A DNA stretch of 64,000 nt. Origin: Molanna angustata (lineage: Eukaryota; Arthropoda; Insecta; Trichoptera; Molannidae). Position numbers and translations under genes: made by a program. The stretch spans positions 25,432,651-25,496,650 of the forward strand of contig OY754967.1 of NCBI GenBank assembly GCA_963576475.1, given 5' to 3'. Under the pieces are notes generated by a model that had not been told where the DNA came from, searched no databases, and saw only the letters and a list, made by a program, of their open reading frames with translations. Shown here one piece after another: positions 13,651 to 25,047 of the stretch (the stretch's first letter is position 1; each line of letters opens with the position of its first letter).

Positions 13651-14935
13651 TTGATGATATTTGGATGATGGGTACCTAATGCAACTTTTACATGCACAAC
13701 TATTTCAAGACAAACTAATGTGGAATACCATATAATTAAGACAAGATGTACCATAAGAGTTCTTATGTAGTTCCCTAGCCTCTGTTCATTTGCTGCTGAA
13801 TACGTATGACAACGAGGAAATGTGGAATACTGCAGAGTATAAACATTACAGTTAAAAGATAAGTTTCAAAATATTAGTTCGAAATTAAATAATACACACA
13901 AATTTCTACAAATTTACCAATAAAATCATTCATATTTTAGAAAATGAATCGCTTAACACAATATCCATCACTTAATGGATATATTTTATAAATAATACTT
14001 GAATATTATATGCGCATATCTGATGAAGCTTGTTAGGTTAAACGTCAAATATAATAATAAAATTATACAATACTTTTATAATTACCGACTCTCTCCAGCT
14101 CATTTTGATTTGGTTATTTCTATTGAGAGTAAAAGTTAACAATGCACTATGCAATAAACTAATTTTCGACCTAAATAACTGAAAATCTATTTTTGTACTT
14201 CTCTAGCGATCAAGGTTTTGCAATTTGATACACCATAGAGAATTTGACAATATGACTCAAATACGTCCTTGAAACGTCAACCTATTTTTGTGTTTGTTCC
14301 ATATTCGATCATAATAAACCAATAAGCTTAATAAAATTATGCATGCCTACCCAGAGCCTATATAAACCTTGGAGGAATGAACAAAAAATGTTATAACCAT
14401 GTTGGTATTAATACAGATGTTTCTATAGTGAAATTATTAGTTTCATTGCACTTGATGCTGTCTTTGGCACTATGCCTGCAAGGAATAAAAGTTCTTCGTA
14501 CTCCATTCAGTTTTGAAGGAAGTGTTTTAATATCAGTAAAGGGGCAGAGAGAGAAAAAAATATACGTTGGGATAGATATTTTAAGAATCTGCAATACATA
14601 CAATAATTGCTTGATGTGATTTCAAAAAATAAATGTATGCCACCATCCAAAAATAATATATTATGTATTAAATGTTCCATAAAACCAAACACATTTTGAA
14701 AATTTGTAGGTACTGTAAAAAAAAGAAGTATATGACTTTTACCTTACAATATTGTATGTTGAGGGTCCTGTCTCAAGTCTAGTGTAGAGCCACTAAATAT
14801 TGCCCAAAAATTGATTCCTAAAGTTATGTACAAAAAAAAAATCGCTATCCATCCAATCTTCTCTTTGAGGAATGTAATATATACCATACCATATACCATA
14901 CAAACACTTATTAAGTTCTTCATTAATACTAGTTG
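13651..14935. other. Gene-free stretch
   Basis: The overlapping open frames near 14377-15059 on both strands have no recognisable motif and read like low-complexity AT-rich translation. No splice structure or repeat boundary is convincing. Confidence 0.45.
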
Positions 14936-16455
14936 CATGTAACACATGAGATCCAACTGTCGATAGCGATAGTATGTATAGTTGAAGAATAAGAATCAAA
15001 CTATAAACCCATAAATCCAAATTATTGAAAATTTTAACACATGTTGGTATGTATGTCAAGATAGGACAGTATGGAGGTCAGTCCTATTTTCCTACCCGGA
15101 ATATGAAAACAGCATGATGGTTCTGTATGTATGTTTGGAGATTAAGTAGGTACCTATCAAACTATTAAGTCTTCTAACATATTGTGTATAGGCGACTGTC
15201 ATACAAATTGTATGAAGCAATGTCGTCACTAAATTAAATTTTTATAAAAATTGTTAAAAAAAGTTTGAGATGTGCTAAAACAATGTTAATATTTTTTATA
15301 GAAAATTAAATTATCTAGTTGGGGTGTTTAGGCTTTTTTCGATATTTAAAAAAAAAAATTGAAATATAGGCAGTTAAACTCATAAATTTATCATAAAAAA
15401 ATGTTTTTCTTAATAAAAAATGTTTGAGAAACCCTGAAATTTTTTGAAAAAACTAATTTGAGATTTTGTATTTGTCTATATTTTTTTACCAATTTTCAGC
15501 GTTCTATAAGCGATGATAGTATGAATAGTTGAAGAATAAGTACCAAACTATAATCCCATAAATACAAATTATTTAATATTTTAAGATATTTGATTTTCTA
15601 TACAACACATGTACCTACATATGTATGTATGTCAAGATAGGATAGTATGGAGGTCAGTCCTTTGATTTTTGATATGATTTTCCTACCCAGAATATGAAAA
15701 CAGCATGATGGGATGTATGTATGTTTGGAGATTAGTATCAAACAATTAAGTCTTCTTAGATATTTTGTGTAGGCGATTGCCATACAAATTGTATGAAGCA
15801 ATGTCGTCACGAAATTCATTTTTATAAAAATTATTAAAAAAAAATTGAGATGTGCTATTACAATGTTAATATTTTGTATAGAAAATTAAATTATCTAGTT
15901 GGGGTGTTTCGGTTTTTTTTGATATTTTTAAAAAAATTGGAAATATAGGCAGTTAAACTCATAAATTTATCATAAAAAAATATTTTTCTTAATAAAAAAT
16001 GTTTGAGAAACCCTGGAATTTAAAAAAAAACTAATTTGAGATTTTGTATTTGTCTATGTTTATACCAAATTTCAGCATTTTAGCTTTTATGGTTTCTGAG
16101 ATACATGGAAAAATAAACCAAAATTTCAAAAGTTGATAACCCCTGAATGAAACAAAAATTCAAAATTCTGAATATAAAAGTTTTGTAGGCCTATAACTGT
16201 TTATATATTCTGAAAATTTGGGCTCTGTAAATTGAGCGGATCTAAAGTTATAAAGGGGACACACACACACACACACACAAAACTCACATAAAATGTTCTA
16301 CTCCGAATTCTGAGTAAATCCATGTATAGGAACATATATGCTGCGAGGCCTCTAGTTGGTGTTATTAGCATGCAAAAAGTCCACTACGCCATACAAAATG
16401 TTCCTTCATACACGCATCTTGGCTTCTCATGAACGAATCGACAGTTGGATAATAT
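14936..16455. mobile_element. Repeat family with ATCCAACTGTCGAT ends, internal duplication
   Basis: The element starts near TTGCATGTAACACATGAGAT and ATCCAACTGTCGAT (14950-14964) and ends with the inverted motif ATCGACAGTTGGAT (16437-16450). The interior contains two tandem copies of a roughly 560-bp block, about 14960-15490 and 15510-16080. Each has GATAGTATG, then CAGCATGATGG, then AATTATCTAGTTGGGGTGTT. An (AC)n run at 16260-16282 precedes the right end. Related single copies lie at 33124-33875 and 57588-57972. Subterminal inverted repeats, internal tandem blocks and a microsatellite near one end are reminiscent of Helentron/DINE-type elements, but this assignment is tentative. Confidence 0.55.
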
Positions 16456-16815
16456 GTACATTCTGTTGATATCTATTATTGTTGTAAAATGTTATACTAA
16501 GTAAACTCTGTATTTATGTCGCTCACAAAAATGTGATTATATTTAACCTCGATACAGGATTTTTCCTAGTGAGGCTGAATACATTTGTTTTGTATAGATA
16601 TATACCTATATAATATGTACATATGTACTGTTGATATCTATTATTGTTGTAAAATGTTAGACTAAGTAAACTCTGTATTTATGTCGCTCACAAAAATGTG
16701 ATTATATTTAACCACGATACAGGTTTTTTCCTAGTGAGGTTGAATACATTTGTGTATTAATTTTCAAAATATTATTTGTGAGATGAAATAAATAAATAAA
16801 TAAATATGTATTGAC
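16446..16815 (+). mobile_element. Two tandem LINE 3' tails
   Basis: Two near-identical copies of about 165 bp follow each other. Both contain TGTTGATATCTATTATTGTT, GTCGCTCACAAAAATGTGAT, then GATACAGG...CCTAGTGAGG and TGAATACATTTGT. The second ends in AATAAATAAATAAATA. This is the shape of a non-LTR retrotransposon 3' end with an A-rich simple-repeat tail, duplicated in tandem. Confidence 0.55.
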
Positions 16816-17246
16816 CAAAAAAAAAAACAAAAGTTATTTTATTTCTCACAGAGTTTATTGCATAAGTTTACAAATGTCAGCAAAAAAATAAGTCAATATA
16901 ATTGAAAAATATAATCAGTTTCATTAATTATACATGGCCACGAGTGGAAATATTTATAAAAAAATCCATATTTTTTTGTAAACATAATGAGTATAAAAAT
17001 ATACATTTGATCAGAAACTATAACAATGTTTATTGTTAAAAATATGGTAGAAGCAGGAACAATGTCACTGATATTCATGCACATAATATTTTATTATCAA
17101 ATAATATCTCTAATAATCATAAATTTGGAGGACAAAAATATACCAGTTTTAATTTTCCAAAATAACCAGTAATCAAATTTAAAAGTCATACTCATTTTTT
17201 TGTTAAACATTGGAAAATTATGAATTTAATCTATGAATTTCAATCA
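16816..17246. other. Gene-free stretch
   Basis: AT-rich sequence. The open frame at 16893-17084 (minus) has no recognisable motif. Confidence 0.4.
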
Positions 17247-18363
17247 AAAGACGAGAAGCTAAATACACCAATGTGCATGCACGCCAAACTATTTCCGCTG
17301 ACAACATTGTACTTCTACTGTCAACTACAAACCTGTTTTACAAATGCTGTATGCGTCTCCTGAAGGAGTTGAATATTGGTGTTGGAGTGAAAGAACTACT
17401 TACTATAGTCTCCTTCATCGTTGCACTCTGGAATACATAATATAAATAAAGAATAATGCTGTAAGATCGGTAAATCTCACTTTCTTAGAAATGGGCCAAT
17501 TCCTGCTGAGAAAATAACAATAAGATTTTATTTCAGTTCATGAGCAGGGGGTGCAATGCAACACAAACCATATTATATAAATACATCATTTAAAAATTAG
17601 ATATACATACAAATAAAAAAGAATAACAGAGAAAAATAAGCATAAAGAACAAACAAAATATAAAAAAAGAAAAGAATAACACATCAATTTGTAAATACAA
17701 AAAATAATAAATAAATAAATATAAATGTATATAACCATAATAACTTAAGTATGTAAAAATATGTATTGAAATCACTTCAGTCACTGCAAAATTGATGCCC
17801 ATCTTCTGTGAATTGGAGAATCAAGCCGCCAATGTTACCAAAGCTCTTCCTAATTGAATTTAAGGTGTACAAAATATGCTTTTGAACAAAATTTTCCTTT
17901 TCCTACAATATGATAGCAATGACGGAAGTAATGATTAATTAACTCTGTAACAGCAAGATAACTACACAATTCATGAATATATGAAACTGTGTAAATTAAA
18001 ATCTTATCAAAAAATAGTAGATAATAATTTATTGACATTCAAATTTAATATCTTTATCTTGAATGTCTCCAAAGTAAAAAATGGCTTGGGTATCTTGGCA
18101 ATTGTAAAATTGAGTTGTGACCTGATTTAAAAAGTCTAACAATAACAAATTAAGCAAATAAAAACCTAATGACAAATAAAATGTCTTTAAGTTAAAGATA
18201 CCTCTAGGTTGGAATCTGGTTTTCAACTATAACCATGACGTCCGCGCGCTTTTGACATTTGTATGTGTGCATTAGTTGACAGCTGGATATGTATCTGAAG
18301 TGGAAACAATTTGACGAACATTCGCATTTGTATTTATTTTGGTATATTTAGCTTCTCGTCACC
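17247..18363. mobile_element. TIR element, ~1.1 kb, ~100-bp diverged ends
   Basis: GACGAGAAGCTAAATA near 17250 is matched in inverted orientation near 18345-18360. The inverted match goes on imperfectly for about 100 bases, through CAAA-TTTCC and TGTCAACTA blocks. The interior open frames are AT-rich and unrecognised. It is a probable old non-autonomous DNA transposon. Confidence 0.5.
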
Positions 18364-18636
18364 AAAAGGCTATGATCTCAGCTTTTTAAACAAATTAGTT
18401 ATTACTACCAATAAACATTTGTCTATGGATAATAATTTGAAATACTACATGAGATAAATGATTAATATAACAATTTGCAAACTGCCTTTTACAACACATG
18501 CTAATATGATTTCATAGTGAAGGTACTATTAAATAACTTTGTACTCCTGAAATATATATTTCTCATTTTCTTAGGCTTAGGAAAAGGTGTATTAATTTCT
18601 GTACATATATAATTTTCATATTTAATCAGGTAACAT

Positions 18637-19422
18637 CTGGGTGCCTAGTCAAAGTGTCAGATTTAGCGATGAAAAGAAAAGATAAATTAACCCTTTGAAC
18701 GTGTAAATCGACTAAAGTCGCCCAAATTTTTTCCCCCTATCGACGCGTAAATCGACTATAGTCCATGGCTTGTAAAAAACGTTACCTTTGGATGCGAAAA
18801 AAAAATATATTTAAATAAAATTTTTTGAGCCCCCTCCCCTCAAAATATAACGTGACAATTTTTTTTGTGTATTAAATCAAAATGTTGATTAAAAAAAATG
18901 AAAAGGGAATTTTATAGAATACTTTATTTTTTATTGAAAATTTGCATTTTTCAGATAAAATTTTATTTTTTGCTTAACGCGTTCAAAGGGTTAATGCATG
19001 GAAGTGACAGGAAACTGTCAGTTCAATACATTGAGTTATCTTTTCGTGCTACAATGACATAAAGGGCATGTTGTCTAGGGGGGCTGGTATTGAATTATAA
19101 TCCCTCGACAAATTCAGTAAAACACTCCATAGACCCAAAAATACTTGCGAAAGATATTTATTAAAAATTTCCTATACAAAGTTACTTATCAAATCAGAAA
19201 TGAACTGTTAATTAACTTATTAAAACATTGCGTTCACATATATTTCGTAAATTTTTGACCACTGATAAGATGATCAACGAATCTGAAATTCGTTTGAAAA
19301 ATAATTTTTCAATCAGTCAAAATCATAAAATTTAAGGCATTAATTAGAAATATACAATAACAACAAAACTAGAGAATCGATTATTTTCATTGCTAAATTT
19401 GACACGTTAACAAGGCACCCAG
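18637..19422. mobile_element. Outer TIR element hosting a piggyBac-like MITE
   Basis: The left end CTGGGTGCCTAGTCAAAGTG matches the reverse complement of the right end, CTGGGTGCCTTGTTAACGTG, and the match continues through GTCA-ATTTAGC-ATGAAAA. Between them lie the TTAA-flanked element at 18691-18990 and, right after it, sequence matching the palindromic MITE found intact at 41967-42132 (ATGCATGGAAGTGACAG to TTGTCTAGGGGGG, up to about 19084). Confidence 0.6.
18691..18990. mobile_element. piggyBac-like MITE, TTAA duplication
   Basis: The element is exactly 300 bp. It begins CCCTTTGAACGTGT and ends with the inverted ACGCGTTCAAAGGG. TTAA stands directly on both sides (18687-18690 and 18991-18994), the hallmark target site of piggyBac transposases. 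A short subterminal direct repeat, CGTAAATCGACT-like, occurs twice at the left. There is no coding capacity, so it must have been moved by a transposase encoded elsewhere. Confidence 0.8.
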
Positions 19423-20037
19423 GTAAGTAATATACAATTTCTTATAGCTTTGTTTTTTTATAATTTTTTTTAAATATGATTCATTGCCTCTCAACTTATT
19501 TCAACACCATATTTTTTGTCTAACAGAAATTCTTTACTTTGATATGAAAAATGTACTCCTAAAAGCTATGTATTTTTTAAAAATATTTTAAGGAACATGA
19601 TAGTTATTATTTTTTTTATCTAATCATTCATTTACATTATTGCTTGCTTTTATACATTCACTAAATTATGAATGGCAGTTATATTTGAAAATATTTTACA
19701 GTTAGGCATATCATGTTAAATTAAAGAAATATATTACATGAAACAAAACACTAAGAATAATAAAAATGAAGAATATGCCTAATAATTATATTATGGATAT
19801 GAAAAAAAAATAGACCAGATAAAATTAGCTATTGGAATTTTGTTTATTATTAAATAAGGGTCACCTTTATTTAAAAATTAATATTCATTGTGAATTAGCA
19901 AAATATTTGGGATGCCAGTGAATATAAATTGTGAGATAGACATATTTTACTAATAATGATTTTTTGTGATAATAAGAAAATAAGAAAGAAATATGAATCA
20001 TCTTTTAAAATAATGCATTGGTTTGAGAAACCTCATC
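19423..20037. other. AT-rich gene-free stretch
   Basis: I see no gene, repeat boundary or RNA gene in this stretch. Confidence 0.4.
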
Positions 20038-20208
20038 AAGACTAGTGTCCATACACACGCAGCGGAAGAATTAGCCGCAGTCCATCAGACGAATTTGAAG
20101 TATTCTTTGTAAGGTCTAGGACACTTGGGTGCGAGCCCACTTGGTCGCGAAATAAAAAAAAAAATTATGCTTTGGAATGAAGTGTTTCATACTGATTTTT
20201 GTAATGCT

Positions 20209-20210
<2 letters not shown>

Positions 20211-20287
<77 letters not shown>
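20211..20287. repeat. (AT)n microsatellite
   Basis: An uninterrupted TA/AT dinucleotide run sits within the left arm of the foldback element. The right arm lacks it, with only ATATATAAAG at 21166, so the expansion followed formation of the arms. Confidence 0.95.
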
Positions 20288-20292
<5 letters not shown>

Positions 20293-21249
20293 GTAGTTGA
20301 TATACAAGTATACGGGCATTTAAAATATAAAGATATATACTTAAGTTTAATAGTATAAAGTAAAAACAAGGTTATCAAGTGAAATTATTTTTCATACTAT
20401 AAATATGAGAATTTTTATACCCATACCTGCATGAAAAGTGAATTATATTTTTTCGAAATTTGTTGTGATAGCAAAATTGTAGTAAATTAGAAAAAGAACT
20501 TATGTAGTTAAACATCAATTCATACATAATATCACGCCGTATCCCTAATTTATGTGATCGTAATAGCTTTTTCTTGTACATACCTATTACATACAATTCA
20601 TTACATTTCATATTTAAATAACTATAAAATGTTATTTATTATTTTTTTTAAATATTAGATATTATTTTCTGTACATTACTTGTTTTATTTTTATTCACTA
20701 AAGTACCTACATATATTTTGTCCATAATAAATTTAAAAATCTTCAATAATGCGATAGTGTGATTTAATCAATTAGGTAGCCTCAGATTTGAGATAAGAAA
20801 AAGATTAATAATACAAACATGATTTAGAAACCCGTTTAAATTTCTTTTTCTTAAAAAAAGTTTCTATCTACTTACTTAAAGATAGTAATATGTGTTTGTA
20901 ATCATAAAATGTAATCAATTGTATGTACCTAATACGTCCACGAAAAAACTTTTACGATCACATAAATTAGGGATACGGCGTGATATGTATTGATGTTTAA
21001 CTACATAGGTTCTTTTTCAAATTTCCTACATTTTTATCACAACAAATTTAGAAAAAAATAATTTGACTTTACATGATGTATATAAAAAATTCTCATACTC
21101 GTACTATGAAAAATAATTTCACTTAATAAACTTGTTTTTACTTTATACTTTTAGACCTACACATATATAAAGAGCATTACAAAAATCAGTATGAAACACT
21201 TCATTCCTAAGCAGAAAAAAATATTTTTACAGTAATTTTAATATTCGTG

Positions 21250-21411
21250 ATCAAGTGGGCTCGCACCCAAGTGTCCGTCGCGACCAAATGGATTCGCAAC
21301 CAAGTGGGTTCGCACCCAAGTGTCCGTCGCACCCAAGTGTCCCGCAGCCAAGTGTCCGCCGCGGCCAAGTGTCTTGCAGCCAAGTGTCCCGCACCCAAGT
21401 GTCCCATTCCG
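21250..21411. repeat. Tandem CCAAGTGTCC subrepeats
   Basis: Around ten units of the core CCAAGTG (T/G)(C/G)(C/T) are separated by variable CG-containing spacers such as GCACC, GCAGC and GCCGCGG. They form the right terminus of the foldback element; the left terminus keeps only about two inverted units. Confidence 0.85.
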
Positions 21412-21566
21412 TTCTTTGTATAGGAATTCATACAAGTGCATCAACTGATTGATCTGCATATTGCGGAGCGTGCGAAATATTAATAAGAGACAAAAATCCA
21501 ATCTATCTGTTGCGCCTGTATGTACACTAGCCTTAAGACAATACAAGTGTATGTGGTTATATATAC

Positions 21567-21782
21567 CAGTGGTTCCCAACCCGCATATATCTGCGGACCT
21601 TTTAACCTGAAAGTGAATTAACATGTACCACTCATTATAATTAACAATATTACAAACATATGAATGGTAATTTTCAGAATGTAGGCTAAATTATATATAA
21701 AAAAAAGGAAAAAAATATTTTAATCAGACTCTCCCGTAGACCACCCTCGAAACTCTTAGGCACCACTGGTTGGAAAACACTG
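21567..21782. mobile_element. hAT-type MITE with 8-bp TSD
   Basis: The left end is CAGTGGTTCCCAACC and the right end GGTTGGAAAACACTG. These are the typical CAGNGGTTC...-style ends of hAT elements. The 8 bases outside are ATATATAC on the left and CTATATAC on the right, a 7/8 match as expected for a hAT target duplication. It is 216 bp and non-coding. Confidence 0.75.
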
Positions 21783-22641
21783 CTATATACCCTTTTGATA
21801 AAGTAACATATCTAAAAATTAAAGCATAAATTTTCATCATAATTCTGTGATTTTTAAGCCTCTGTGGAATGTATGGACTAGTGACTGATAATTTTTATTG
21901 ATAAAGTTCAATATAAACATGAGATTCAACTTAATTATTGAAATAAAATGTAAAAGAAAACTATAGTATTTGAATATTTGGTGATTCGTGTAATGTTGAA
22001 AATTCTATCTGTAAAAAATAAATTTATAATAGATCATAAATGGCCATAGAACGAGGGCATTTCAGATTATATAGTTAAAATAATAATGGTATTATAACAA
22101 TAAAAAATCAAATAAAAAAAAATGTGCGTATTTTTGAGTTTGAGTCTAATAAATGTAAATAGTCAATACTCCCTGAAGATGACTAGCATGACACATTTAT
22201 GACCCCCTCACCACTAAAATAATCCATAAATAAATCAAAATCAATTGACAAGAAGATAAAAGCACTCTCATAGTTTTGATTAACCACGTCACACTCGGGG
22301 TTTTTTTTTTTACAAAAATAGAACTACAAGATCAGGTTATTTTGTGAGTCCTAAAATTTGCAATTTATCACAATATAAAATCATAAGATTTCCATGCACA
22401 AATTTTAATACTATTTGTAATCATCTAACAATTGAAAATGAAAAATACCATAAGATATTCCAGAAATGACTGTGCGTACAAAGATAATTGAAAAAAACAT
22501 TACATGTCATAAAATTAAATGAAAACAGTAGACTAGAATGTAAATCAGTTGATATTATGTACAGGGTTGTTGAAGTGGGAAAAATTCCATGTTGTAGTAT
22601 TTATTTGAGAAATTATTATTGATTTGAATGAATTTATAACT
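21783..22641. other. AT-rich gene-free stretch
   Basis: No coding region, RNA gene or well-bounded repeat is visible. Confidence 0.4.
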
Positions 22642-22810
22642 AGTGTTCGACCGAAGTTTCCATCATTCGATTTTGGATCATATATCAATACTACCATTTT
22701 TTTTGCTGTGCGGACTTTAGTTTAATTAATTATTTTCTCGCATTGCAGACACACCACTAGATGGCACCAAGCAACGATTCAATGAATCAACTATCAACCA
22801 AAATGGCGAA

Positions 22811-23395
22811 ATGCTAATAGACTTATGTGCTCGAAATGAGATGAGAATAAGTAACACATACTTCCCACACAAACCACAACACAAGTATACCTTTGAAAAT
22901 TCGCGAGGAGACAGATCTATGATTGATTTCACCATAACGAACAGAAAAATCCATCCCTCTATAGTAAATGATATCAGAGTTCTGGCCTCGGCAAACATTG
23001 GCTCTGATCATCACCTAGTTCTATGTAAGATAATTATGAAACAACCAAAATTAAACAGAAAGGAACCCAAATACGTTACAAAACTGAATATAAAATCCAT
23101 CGAAGACGATAGCACAAGAGGACTTTACATAGACCGAGTCACAAGCAAAATAACACAATGCGAAATTGACGAAAATGATAATGTGGAAGATGCATGGCTA
23201 AAAATAAAAAATAACATTAATGGTGCTGCAAACGAAGCGCTGGGCCAAAATAGAATAAACATAAACAGTACCTGGAATATGAAACCATGGTATGGAGAAG
23301 AGGTCAAAACCCTCGCGAAAGAAAAGCGAGACAGCTATCTACTATACAGAAGCAACCCTACACCAGTAGAGTATAGAAGGTATAAGGTAACTTGA
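22811..23395 (+). pseudogene. LINE endonuclease C-terminal domain and linker
   Basis: The 194-residue frame starts inside an exonuclease-endonuclease-phosphatase domain. It carries the closing motif YTFENSRGDRSMIDFTI (about 26-42) and the catalytic SDHHLVLCK (69-77), typical of APE-type endonucleases of RTE and related LINEs. The linker to the reverse transcriptase follows, and the frame ends at a TGA at 23393, so the protein is cut from the polymerase. Confidence 0.8.
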
Positions 23396-23458
23396 AACAG
23401 AGTTAACAATGACATAAATAGAATTAAGAGAGACTATTGGCTGAAATTCACCAAAGAT

Positions 23459-24402
23459 ATGGAGAGAGATCTATATGGGGCCCAGAGAAAAGTTTGGAAT
23501 ATGCTAAGAAAACAGAAAAAGCCAATCAGTGAGTATACACAAACTGATAAAATTGCAATTACTGAATGGGAAAACTATTTTGAAAATCTATTTAGGAATA
23601 CAACGCAGGCAAGAACAATAACAACAAAGAATGACGCAGAATCAGATTTGATTCTTAGTACTGCTGAAGTAGCTGCCGCAATTAAAAGATTAAAAAACAG
23701 AAAATCTCCAGATATCGATGAAATCCCCAACGAACTAATTAAATATGGAGGTGTTATTGTGATCATAGAAATTACAAAACTATTTAATAAAATACTTGAA
23801 CAATCTGAGGTGCCAAATGAATGGAGACTGAGTATAACTATTCCAATATTTAAAAAAGGAACGAAAACCAACCCGGAAAACTATAGGGGAATATCCTTAT
23901 TATGTACCACTCAGAAACTATTCACAAGCATCTTAAGGACCAAACTAGAAGAATTCATGCCAAACAGAGATGAACAGCAAGGATTTAGAAGAAATCGATC
24001 AACAACCGACGCTATATTTGTGCTTAGACAGATAAAGGAAAAATCAATTGAATATAATAAGCCTGCCTATATGTGTTTTGTAGACCTAATTAAGGCCTTT
24101 GACAGAGTGCGCTTAGAAGACGTTATAGATATCATGATGTGCCAAAATCAATTATAGAATCAATCCACAAACTGAACACACACAATAAAATGAGGATTAA
24201 GGTGGACAATGTGTTGTTAAAAGAAATACCAGCTGCAGTTGGCATACAACAAGGAGACAGTTTAAGCCCATTCTTATTCAACATCATCATGGACAAGATT
24301 ATAGAAGACATCAAATCATTGGAATTGGTTTACTTTCTCGGAAATAAGAGAATCGATATTGTATGCTATGCAGACGACGCGGTCCTCATGGCTGATTGTT
24401 AA
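23459..24402 (+). pseudogene. LINE reverse transcriptase, frameshifted
   Basis: The first frame (23459-24157) carries RT blocks: KNRKSPDIDEIPNELIK, EWRLSITIPIFKKG, ENYRGISLL, EQQGFRRNRSTTDAIF and the first catalytic Asp in MCFVDLIKAFDRV. A frameshift near 24150 moves the reading to 24139-24402, which has GIQQGDSLSPFLFN and the catalytic box CYADDAVLMAD, then a stop where the chain should continue. The product would polymerise cDNA from the element's RNA at nicked DNA in an intact copy; this one cannot. Confidence 0.85.
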
Positions 24403-24487
24403 GATGACCTCCAAAGACTCCTGCACAAATTCCACATATCGGCGCAACAATACAACATGAAAATCCTCCATAGAAAAAACAAAGAGT

Positions 24488-25047
24488 ATGGTAACTTCAA
24501 AACAGCCCGTACGTTGCAAACTCGTAGTCGACAATAAGACAATAGAACAAGTTATGCGATTCAAGTACCTGGGCGCTGAAATATCAAGCAGCAGTGACCT
24601 TTACAAAGAAGTCAGGGAACAAACGAATAAGGCTGCCGTTGTAGCGGGGTGCTTGCGAACATGTGCTTGGTATGGAGAAACCAACACATGCTGAAAGAAA
24701 GCAAAATGAAGATATATAAGACCTGCGTAAGGTCAATAATGACATACGGCATCGAAACCAGAGCCGACACCACGAGAACAAAGAGTATCTTGCGAACCAC
24801 CGAGATGAAAACTCTCCGCCCCATTGCAGGTTTAACCATCCGAGACATAGTAAGAAACTCCGAAATTCGGAGGATCTGCGATGCCGAGGATGTCGTGCAA
24901 TGGGGTAGAAACAGAAGACGTTACTGGAGAGATCACGTCGAAAGAGCGGATTCAGTGAGAGTGGTGAAAATAGCGGCAGACGAGATACCGTCAACCAGAC
25001 GACCGCCAAAGAGATGGAAGGACAGCTGGACATCCGCGTCCCAATAG
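24488..25047 (+). pseudogene. LINE RT thumb and C-terminal domain
   Basis: MRFKYLGAEISS (thumb), ICY-like KTCVRSIMTYGIETRAD and TTEMKTLRPIAG are typical of the region after the YADD box in RTE-type LINEs. The C-terminal YWRDHVERAD matches the usual WxGHVxRM block. The reading changes frame near 24640-24690. The frame ends at a stop at 25045-25047, about 50 bases before the target duplication. Confidence 0.75.

Larger units (their letters stand above)
20112..21411. mobile_element. Foldback (FB-like) transposon with 9-bp TSD
   Basis: TTCTTTGTA stands immediately on both sides (20103-20111 and 21412-21420), a 9-bp target duplication confirmed by the uninterrupted sequence in the related MITE at 27290. 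Ends share GGACACTTGGGTGCG in inverted orientation. The arms run several hundred bases: 20120-20565 pairs with about 20940-21260, including ATCACATAAATTAGGGATAC and AAGAGCATTACAAAAATCAG. The right end (21250-21411) is built of short tandem CCAAGTGTCC/CAAGTGGGTTCGCACC units. Long inverted arms with terminal tandem subrepeats and 9-bp duplications are the defining traits of Drosophila FB elements. No transposase is present; the open frame at 21238-21624 is made of the subrepeats. Confidence 0.8.
20038..21534. mobile_element. MITE (family of 27229-27690) split by a foldback element
   Basis: The left end has ACTAGTGTCCATACACACGC and the right end, inverted, AAGGCTAGTGTACATACAGG. Both match the ends of the intact copy at 27229-27690. 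The internal landmark TTCTTTGTA followed by GGAATTCATACAAGTG is also shared, but here it is interrupted by 1.3 kb of foldback DNA (20112-21411). Without the insert, this copy is only about 190 bp, so it was already a deleted derivative. Confidence 0.7.

Noticed and set aside
14377..15059. Cluster of overlapping frames on both strands
   Set aside because: AT-rich, mutually overlapping, without motifs or splice sites, and partly inside the 14936-16455 repeat.
20116..20358. Open frames of alternating Tyr-Ile across the AT run
   Set aside because: They are translation of an (AT)n microsatellite in a foldback arm; the same applies to 44654-44978.
21238..21624. 128-codon minus-strand frame
   Set aside because: It spans the foldback subrepeats and the MITE remnant; the repetitive HLxxxHLG words come from CCAAGTGTCC units.
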